Source of the DNA: Juglans regia
Taxonomy: Eukaryota > Streptophyta > Magnoliopsida > Fagales > Juglandaceae
Reading direction: 5' to 3'
NCBI RefSeq assembly: GCF_001411555.2
Contig: NC_049907.1
Span: forward strand, 33,563,866 to 33,627,865
DNA: 64,000 bases
This document shows positions 57,241 to 64,000 of this stretch, one piece after another. Both the position numbers and the translations under genes were made by a program. The notes under the pieces are model-generated. The model did no database searches. It worked only from the letters and a program-made list of their open reading frames with translations, and was not told the origin of the DNA. Positions within the stretch are counted from its first letter, which is position 1. Every line of letters begins with the position of its first letter.

Positions 57241-59970
57241 CATCCCTCTGTCAAATCATTGCCTATTGATGATTTCTCTTCTCATATCTTTGTCTCTCCC
57301 TCTCCCCTTGGTAAATCTCTCGCCTATTGCTGCCTCTTCTATGTGTGTGTATCTCTGGTTCATGAGCCCGGTTTCTTCTTCACAGTTTTTCATTGTCTTT
57401 GTTTAGCCATGAATATACATAATATTTCTTGAATACTTGCGTCCCATTAATTAGGTTCTGATCCCTTGTGAATCCAACTCTTTTAACTCCTACATTCATG
57501 TTTTTGCCTTTAAATTTAGAACGTTATGTGCTAAAGATTATTGAGTTATGAATTTTTACCCCTTCAAAGTATGCTCATTTGTTGTTTGTAAAATAGCTTG
57601 ACTTGATTGGATGCATATATAACCTGATGTGCGAGTATGCTAGGAATTTGAATGTGTGCTCCCAAATTTCATTTTAACAAAAAGAAGGAAAATATGTTAG
57701 TGGTCAAAGGCCAAACCATAGCTCTAGCCAGGATGATGATCTTCATTAATTATCAAACTCATTTATCTGCATGATAGTTACTGTGAATCACAAACATAAT
57801 TATGCACTACAACTCGATTTACGTTCTCATGCATGATAACAATTATTAGCGTTGCTACTGATCAGGTTAATTCGCACTTATGCGTGTTCTCATCAAGTAG
57901 CCATATAACGTACAAAAGCCTGCAAAGCAGAGCTCTAAAGCCTTTTTAGAAATTATTAATCTTACGAGGATGGCGTTATATATTGAATAATGGAAACTGG
58001 AAAGGTACCAAAATAGAATTAACAGTAGGAGGACAAACTGATGATATATAGGGACAGCATTGTCGATCCTTGGGAGAGCAAATATTAATCCAGAAAAAGC
58101 AAGACGCGCTCCAAAAATCATCAGTATCTTGGCTTAAAATGTAAATTTAAGCCTTTGCAAAATAATAATAGATTGGGTTGAGGAAGAAGAAGATAAAAAA
58201 AAGTAGTTGAACATGCTTTTCATGTAATTAGAAAAATTTATCTCAAAGTTATATTTTGAGCTACCCCACCCACCAAACCCAAAACTTACATGTCACTTAC
58301 AGTTGCTTATTAATCATAGTTTCTGATTAGAAATTTATTAGACCAACTATCATTTCAATGGACTTTGTCTCTATCTCGTTGACTATGTTCTTCCTACTGT
58401 TTTCTCTACCTCTTGGGAATCTGTGGCTGTGGTATGGTAGTGGAAACATGTACTGCTGCAAAATGGTTGTGGCTTATAAGAATAAAGTCCACCTATAATC
58501 TGTGCTCATGCCTTTGTTTTTCTGTCTAAACCTGGAATCTGTGCCTATGGGTAAGCTAGTAATCTCTCTCATTCTCTCTCTCTCTCTGATTCTATATACA
58601 TGTATATATATATATATTTCTGGGTTTTAGAGAAGTGTACATAACTTGTAAATATGGTCTAATTAGCTATAAATTTCAGTATTTATAGACTTACTAATTT
58701 GTTCATGTATTATGGAGGAGGGAGTTAGGAGATCAACTTCTCTGCAATTTTAAGGATGAAGATGAAATAAATTCTGATGTTGGTGTTTAGTCTCTGCAAT
58801 TCAGTGAGTGTTCTCTATCTGGCATGCCTGGTGTTTATACAGTATATTGCATGCAGTTGCTACAAGGCTTCCAGTAAATATGCTATCAAATAGCAAAACA
58901 AACTGGACAACATACAATAATAGAAAGAATGAAATGCTAGCCCTTAATGTTAAACCAATAAAGTCTTGTACAAATACCTTCGCAATGATAAAACAAAGGT
59001 GTCCATATAGTGAAATCCGCAAGTTTCAATAAAGTAGTAATATATGAATGAATAAGGTTTTCAAACCTTATTCATTTCAAAGGTACTTAATATATGTATT
59101 TATTGGAGAGTGAGAGTTGGTTGAATATAACCAACTCTATGTAGGAAATACAAACATCATCACCTTTAAATGCATCATTATTCATGATGCAAAGAATAAG
59201 TAGAATCATGATGTATTTTAACCACAACACCACCACTGTTAGCCTCAAAGACGAATGGTATGCTGCTCTAAAACCTTTAGGAGATTCTGGAAGTATGGCT
59301 AGAAACAAGTAGAAATAAAATCTCCAAGTTTTTTAGCATGCAATTATAATTAACGCAAGTAACCAAGCCGTCAGATCATAAGAATAAAGTGTTATCCTTG
59401 GGGAAACATTGGAGATTATTAAATTAACATAAAGCGTAGTATTTATGTATAAAGGGTTGGGTTGGGTTTTAAAACTTCTCTACAGAGGGATAAGAAAGTG
59501 TAAAGAGGGATTTATGAGGTGGGAAAAAACAAAACTGGAGTTTAGCACAAGGAATTGACAAAACCAGCAGATAATGAATTTTGTGTGATATAACTTCATG
59601 ATTCAAACACTAGAAAAATCTGAAGACTTCCCATGCACGTGCCGAACCATGTGGCCGGTCTTCATCTTTGTGAGAGAGACATATATATCAACCTAGCTAG
59701 CTAACTAGCTCGATGTTCTAATTGTAAGTCACAGCTTCAATATCCTCTCATTGACGATCAATCAATAGATATGAAAACTACATTCAAATTCCAAATTCAA
59801 GATTTAAAAGTTCTCCACCCTTAAGTTTGAGCAGATGTTAGAGATAAATATTAGATCAAGAACTTGATTTGATATTATTCTAGGGAAGTGCTTTGATTTT
59901 CATAATTATTAAATTAAGAGACTTGATTTTCATAACGATCAAGATGTTTACTTTATCTCATTCTCATGTA
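57241..59970. other. Long AT-rich stretch without a supported gene
   Basis: The open frames are short and lack recognisable domains. Features seen are a CT-rich tract at about 58568-58590, (AT)n at about 58600-58616, and a perfect hairpin at 59047-59076. A 25-bp sequence GATGTTCYAATTGTAAGTC...AGCTTCAA occurs at about 53875 and again at about 59713, so these regions share a dispersed repeat or old duplication. Confidence 0.4.
59047..59076. repeat. Perfect 14-bp-arm hairpin with 2-nt loop
   Basis: The arms AATGAATAAGGTTT and AAACCTTATTCATT are exact reverse complements, separated by TC. Confidence 0.85.
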
Positions 59971-59979
59971 ATTTTCTTA

Positions 59980-61115
59980 CAAAACTACTAGGTGAAGTCG
60001 CTGAATGTAACCGGCGAGTAAACGGCTGACGTGGAATAATGCCACATAAGCTGATGTTTAAAAAAAAACAAAAGAAAAGAACAAAACTCTAGTTTTGGAT
60101 TCCAACTTTGGTGCTCGACCTCGATCTCGTCTTCGGCTGGTTTTTTCCTTAAGATCATAAGCTTGCAACAAGCGTTTTTCTTAAACAAAATAAAAGTATT
60201 CCCTTTAAAACAACCACAAAAGCATAAGTATTTCAATTTTCACTTTATCCTCCTGTCTCTCTGATTTTTTTCTCCCCATCTTCCTTCTATGTTCCAACAA
60301 TCCTAAATAAACAATAGCAAACTTCACTCAACAATCTCTCTTTCTCTTTCTCTCTCATCACAGAAAAACATAAACCCTAACAAGCAACGTTAATAACAAC
60401 AACACTTCCAAGATTTACCCATGGACGATTATTTCTCTATTTATTTCTTCCTCTTAAGTTTGATTATGTTTAGACCCATATCTACAATTTTGTTCTGATT
60501 TAAACCTATTATAAAATTTCTACTTCCCTCATCTCTAAAATTAAAACACACCCAAACCCGTATTTTCAAATATGTTTTGATTTTCTTGAATTCGTTTTGC
60601 AGATCTAAGTGGTCAAATCCGAGAGACAATAGCGTCTAGAGAGCGACATCAACCTCTATGGCGACGGCGACGACTACTAGCGTGCACGTGACCACCCTGG
60701 ACGGCCTTGTCAATGTCAACTCCCTCTTCACCATCGCTGTCTCTGGACGTTGCCAGGAAGCTCCTCGTCTTCGATGTCCTCTCCTTCAGCTTCTTCCTCT
60801 TCTCTTCCCTCGTCGCCCAGGGCCTCGAGCTGCTTGCCATATATGCCTTTATGCAGTAATTTTGGTTGTAAAAAAAAAAAAAAAATACTGTACATAAGAG
60901 TTGTACTTTTTCTAGTCGAGGAAGGGAGCTTCGTGCAGAAGAAACATAGAGAGGGAGGGAATTGGGGAGGGAAGCTGAGGAGAAGAAAATGTGAGCTGAA
61001 CAATAAGGAGAGAAGAAACGGATTTCAATTTTGAACGAAACAAATCGTTTTGTTTTTTCCACGTCAACTCCATTTACACTCCGTTTTTACCAAGCGCTTG
61101 CAACCAACATTTTTC
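59980..61115. mobile_element. Pack-MULE-like Mutator element
   Basis: A perfect 9-bp duplication, ATTTTCTTA (59971-59979 and 61116-61124), is the Mutator-type target length. It flanks diverged inverted ends of about 55 bp. The inner parts match best: GAGTAAACGGCTGACGTGG at the left (about 60016-60034) and, inverted, GTGTAAATGGAGTTGACGTGG at the right. The 1.1-kb interior lacks a transposase and holds a host gene fragment (60658-60856), as expected for a Pack-MULE. The outermost TIR bases are weakly conserved. Confidence 0.7.
60658..60856 (+). pseudogene. Captured fragment of a host membrane-protein gene
   Basis: The first frame reads MATATTTSVHVTTLDGLVNV, then NSLFTIAV. After a shift at about 60742 the next frame reads SLDVARKLLVFDVLSFSFFL, then FSSLVAQGLELLAIYAFMQ. 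Together these resemble the N-terminal half of a conserved plant multi-pass membrane protein (recalled from the DGLVNVNSLFT and SFSFFLFSSLVAQGL blocks), with an internal piece missing at the shift. The function of that family is not known to me. Codon use is GC-rich (GACGGCCTTGTC), unlike the AT-rich surroundings. The preceding CT-rich sequence (60330-60370) may be its original leader. A minus-strand frame across the same bases (61062-60649) is a by-product. Confidence 0.6.
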
Positions 61116-61124
61116 ATTTTCTTA

Positions 61125-61602
61125 TATATAGGGACATATATTTTATATTCAATCATACTTGAGAATAATGAATATAATAGCCCTGAAAATTTCTCTCCCT
61201 CATTCTCCTCATTCGCTTCTCCATCTCAAGATCTATATATTTTATATTTTAATATAAATATAAAATATATTAAAAATAAGAATGAGAAGAGAAGGAAAAT
61301 TATGGAGATAGACTTTTCTCAATATATATATATATATATATATATTCTCAATATATATAGTTTAAAACGAAATTCTAATATATCATATGGAGGCCTCATA
61401 ATTTAAAGATTCTTATTTTTAGTTAAAAGTTGATTAGTTTGTGCGCGAGTGATCGTAATTTAAAGCCTACTACGTACGAGCGGATCTAATTTCTGACGTA
61501 TGATCATGACGTTGATGATCATGAGCTTAGTTAAGAAGCAACCCTTTATGTATATATTCTAGTCTGCCAGCGGATTTGTTAGGCAAAGGTTTTTTTGTTT
61601 TT
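61125..61602. other. Spacer between the two gene-capturing elements
   Basis: AT-rich, with an (AT)12 tract at about 61323-61346 and a partly palindromic AT segment at 61235-61270. No gene. Confidence 0.45.
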
Positions 61603-61910
61603 GAGTAATTCACTCTTAGGCCCATATTTTTCCAACACCACACACCCGGATGAATAGATTTCTTTTAATTATTTTTCAAAACGTGTTTTACTTGTTGAAA
61701 CCCCCCTGCATTTTACCCTCCACCCTCCCAAAAAAAAAAAAATTCCCAAACAATCCTAGGCTAGGTTACCCACTCAAATTTTTTCCCCTCCCCTGCATTG
61801 TTCACAGACGACTCTGAGGTTCTCTCTTGCACTGTCCTCCTTTTTTTCCCCTTTCTTTGTTTTTCCTATTCTTCTTCTGCAGCAAACTAGTAATTTGGAT
61901 GAAGAATTTA

Positions 61911-62102
61911 AGGGTGAGTTTGATTACCAAAATTATCTCAACTTATCTTAACTCATCATTACAACTTTTTCAAATTTCAATACAAAATATAATAAACAAT
62001 TCAACTTTTTCAAATTTCAAAATAATAATAATATTAAAAAATAATATTTTAACAATATTTTATCATCTCAACTCAACTCACTTCAACATCCAAACACAAC
62101 CT
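61911..62102. mobile_element. Small MITE in the intron-like part next to the KUP exon
   Basis: The ends AGGGTGAGTTTG and (inverted) AGGTTGTGTTTG flank about 190 AT-rich bp that include two CAACTTTTTCAAATTTCAA words. The duplication is TA, or TTA if the last T is assigned to the flank, so the element is Stowaway- or Tourist-like. The sequence resembles, from memory, a MITE family abundant in Juglandaceae and other Fagales. Confidence 0.65.
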
Positions 62103-62185
62103 TAGTAATCCACAAACATTCGTAATTTTCATAACAACAGAGTACTTGAATTGTAATTGAATTGACATTAACTACTGCATTTCAG

Positions 62186-62296
62186 GAGTCTTGGAAAACT
62201 ATGCTGCTCTTAGCCTATCAAAGCCTTGGTGTAGTGTACGGGGACTTGAGCATTTCCCCTTCAAATGTCTACAAAAGCACGTTTGCAAAAGATATT
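62186..62296 (+). pseudogene. Exon fragment of a KUP/HAK/KT potassium transporter
   Basis: After a good acceptor (GCATTTCAG, ending at 62185) the frame reads [20 protein letters not shown], then [17 protein letters not shown], and meets a stop at about 62314. KUP/HAK/KT proteins are plasma-membrane or tonoplast K+ transporters of about 700-850 residues. Their first transmembrane region carries the hallmark [24 protein letters not shown], seen here with changes (I for T, SN for LY). Only this exon and a piece of the preceding intron are present, between the inverted arms, so it is a captured fragment and not a working gene. Confidence 0.8.
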
Positions 62297-62566
62297 CGAG
62301 AAAACCTAAAGATATAGATCTGTACAGTGCAAGAGAGAGAGAGAGAACCTCGTAGTCGTATGTGAACGATGCGGGTGAAAGGTTCTATTGGGTAGGAGAA
62401 ATAATTTGAATGGGTCACCCGGGATGATTCGGGATTTTGGGGAGCTGTGTAAAATGCAGGGGCTTTGAACAAGTAAAACACAAGTTTTGAAAAAATAATT
62501 AAAAGAAATTCACCTCACTCAGATGTGTGGTGTTGGAGACATGAGGACCTAAGAATAGAATTATTC

Positions 62567-64000
62567 TTTTTTTAAAGGCACAAGTAAGGAGAAGAGGTGG
62601 CAAGATAAGATGGATGTTTATTGTTTCCGGTCAAAGCCAAACAGAGACAACATATTTGACCCAAATCAATTATATATTGAGATTCTGAATATAGTTACTT
62701 TGAGCATTTTTCCTCTTTTAACTTTTTTGTTTTTATAACAACATATAATTAATATCTCCAAATAGGGTTAGCGATATATATATATATATTAGGGAACGGC
62801 TGTGGGTGCGTTAGTTTTGGAGTGCACCTAACATAATAATCTAAATAAAATAAAAAAGTGAAAAAGTCATTAAGTTATTTGTTTGGGAAAAGAAAAAAAA
62901 ATTAAAAAAAAAATTAAATTTTAGCAAAGTATGAGCATTGGTCTACATCTATATTGGATTATCTATTTACTCTCTATATAATAAAAAAATATTATTAACT
63001 TTTTTAAAAAAAAAAATTGAAACAAGAAGAAAGGAAAATGGGTATATATACTGTCAGAACAAAAATGACATAAAAAAAAAGACGTCAATTCATGTGTGCC
63101 ACAAGACTATTAATAGCATTTTGGTAAAATATGATCATTCATTAAATTCTACAAGGGAGCTACATATCAAATGGTCAAGGGTCTTAAGAACCTTTTTGTA
63201 AAAGATGATCATTCATTAAATTATACAAGGGAGCTACACGTCAAATTATCAAGGATTTTAAGGGTCTTTTGGTAAAACAAGACTTAACGGATTTAACTGG
63301 AAAACGAGAAAAGTTAACGGAAAAAAATAAAAGTTATTATTTACAGTTAGATAGTCATTTATTATAATAGAGTAGATATAAACACGTCGGCAAATGTAGT
63401 CCTGATCACCTTATCGGTTAATATATCTCCTTTAATTATATTTCTTTTTTATTTTTGCACGAATGTTTTATATATATCTGTTCAAACTTTGTATCTATAA
63501 TTAATGTTAAGTTTTGTGCATATATTTTTTAATGAATACCCAAAGAAAAGGGCCAGCGAACAGTCTAAAACAAGCAGCTAGCTTGATAGCTTCTGTCGAT
63601 AACTTGTACGTCATTTAATTTGTTAAATGATAAAATCTGTGTCATGTTACGTATTTTTCATTTGATATAATTTTCTCAAGAATTTTATGGAGTATATCAC
63701 AAAATATATATCATGTTAATTAGAGGATAAAATCTGCCTAATAATTTTCATTCGATAGAATTCGCTTTGATTATTCAGATTTATGGGTCAGATCTTGAAA
63801 CTCAAAAGTTTGATGGCCAATAATGCCCAGATTCCCGGGTATCGTTTGAAAGGTAAAAAGAAAAATAGTAAAAAAGAGAGAAATTTTATGAAAAAAAAAT
63901 TACTTTTTTGGTATAAGTTTGGATCATCAATCTTACTAAATTATATCATCTAGAAAGAAAAAGAATTAGATTACATGATCTAGATTACTGAATCTTATGA
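62567..64000. other. AT-rich right end of the window, no gene recognised
   Basis: It contains (AT)n at about 62776-62790 and long A runs at 62880-62920 and 63000-63020, and no frame with a recognisable domain. Confidence 0.45.
63120..63285. repeat. 74-bp tandem duplication
   Basis: GATCATTCATTAAATTNTACAAGGGAGCTACA recurs at 63133 and 63207. The copies are about 90 percent alike and together cover both units and their GTCTT..GGTAAAA linkers. Confidence 0.8.

Larger units (their letters stand above)
61603..62566. mobile_element. Long-inverted-repeat element carrying a KUP exon (Pack-MULE-like or fold-back)
   Basis: The left arm (61603-61836) and the inverted right arm (62323-62566) are about 75-80 percent alike. 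Shared blocks include TCCAACACCACACA, ATTTCTTTTAATTATTTTT, TTTTACTTGTT, CCCTGCATTTTAC and GGTTCTCTC..TTGCACTGT. The 486-bp spacer contains a potassium-transporter exon fragment and a MITE. Long inverted arms around a captured exon fit a Mutator-like Pack-MULE, but no clean 9-bp duplication was found (flanks are poly-T), so a fold-back or inverted-duplication origin is possible. Confidence 0.65.

Noticed and set aside
57238..57432. 64-codon plus-strand frame with a hydrophobic middle
   Set aside because: Possibly a signal-peptide look-alike, but no family, no clear splice context and no promoter.
60649..61062. 137-codon minus-strand frame across the Pack-MULE
   Set aside because: It is antisense to the captured gene fragment, which has recognisable protein similarity on the plus strand. 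Its arginine/serine-rich end is the complement of GC-rich coding sequence.

Overview
This 64-kb window is nuclear DNA of a flowering plant. It carries Ty1/Copia and Ty3/Gypsy (Athila, Tat and chromovirus-like) retrotransposons, L1-type LINEs, CACTA, hAT and Mutator-like DNA transposons and MITEs, and it is AT-rich with spliceosomal introns. A small MITE at 61911-62102 resembles, from memory, a family common in Fagales (walnut, hickory and relatives), so a woody eudicot of that order is my guess. That is an inference, not a demonstration. No rRNA gene, tRNA gene, CRISPR array or bacterial-type operon was seen.

Layout. 1-2041: the 5' part of a minus-strand Copia element (LTR, primer site, gag) that abuts a minus-strand LINE. 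The LINE (2081-4240 and 8031-8160) is split by a 3.8-kb solo LTR (4241-8030). 9090-21930: a minus-strand CACTA element (CACTA-1, TSD TGT) invaded by an Athila-type Gypsy element (10253-16775), a MITE-like element (17091-17912) and an Athila-like LTR fragment (about 19940-21350). 22262-34952: a plus-strand Tat-lineage Gypsy element (TSD ATGAT) without gag and protease. It has a decayed pol, a 216-bp higher-order tandem array, a large antisense reading frame and a nested chromovirus-like LTR. 35568-44780: a structurally complete plus-strand CACTA element (CACTA-2, TSD AAT) with TNP2-type and TNPA-like genes, both broken by stop codons, and a 5'-truncated LINE insertion with a 17-bp TSD. 45506-52194: a non-coding LTR element (TSD ATTAG) that holds a 2.2-kb hAT derivative (TSD GTCGTTGC) and a 44-bp minisatellite. 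52707-52943: the only plausible intact host gene, a 78-residue protein of unknown function with a TATA box. 53990-57240: LINE and CACTA debris. 59980-61115: a Pack-MULE-like element (9-bp TSD) carrying a fragment of a host membrane-protein gene. 61603-62566: a pair of about 240-bp inverted arms that enclose an exon fragment of a KUP/HAK/KT potassium transporter.

Almost every recognisable coding region belongs to a mobile element and is damaged. The value of the window lies in its datable nested insertions (several with clean target-site duplications), in two captured host-gene fragments on inverted-repeat scaffolds, in tandem arrays inside retroelements, and in two related CACTA copies that can be compared for C-to-T decay.
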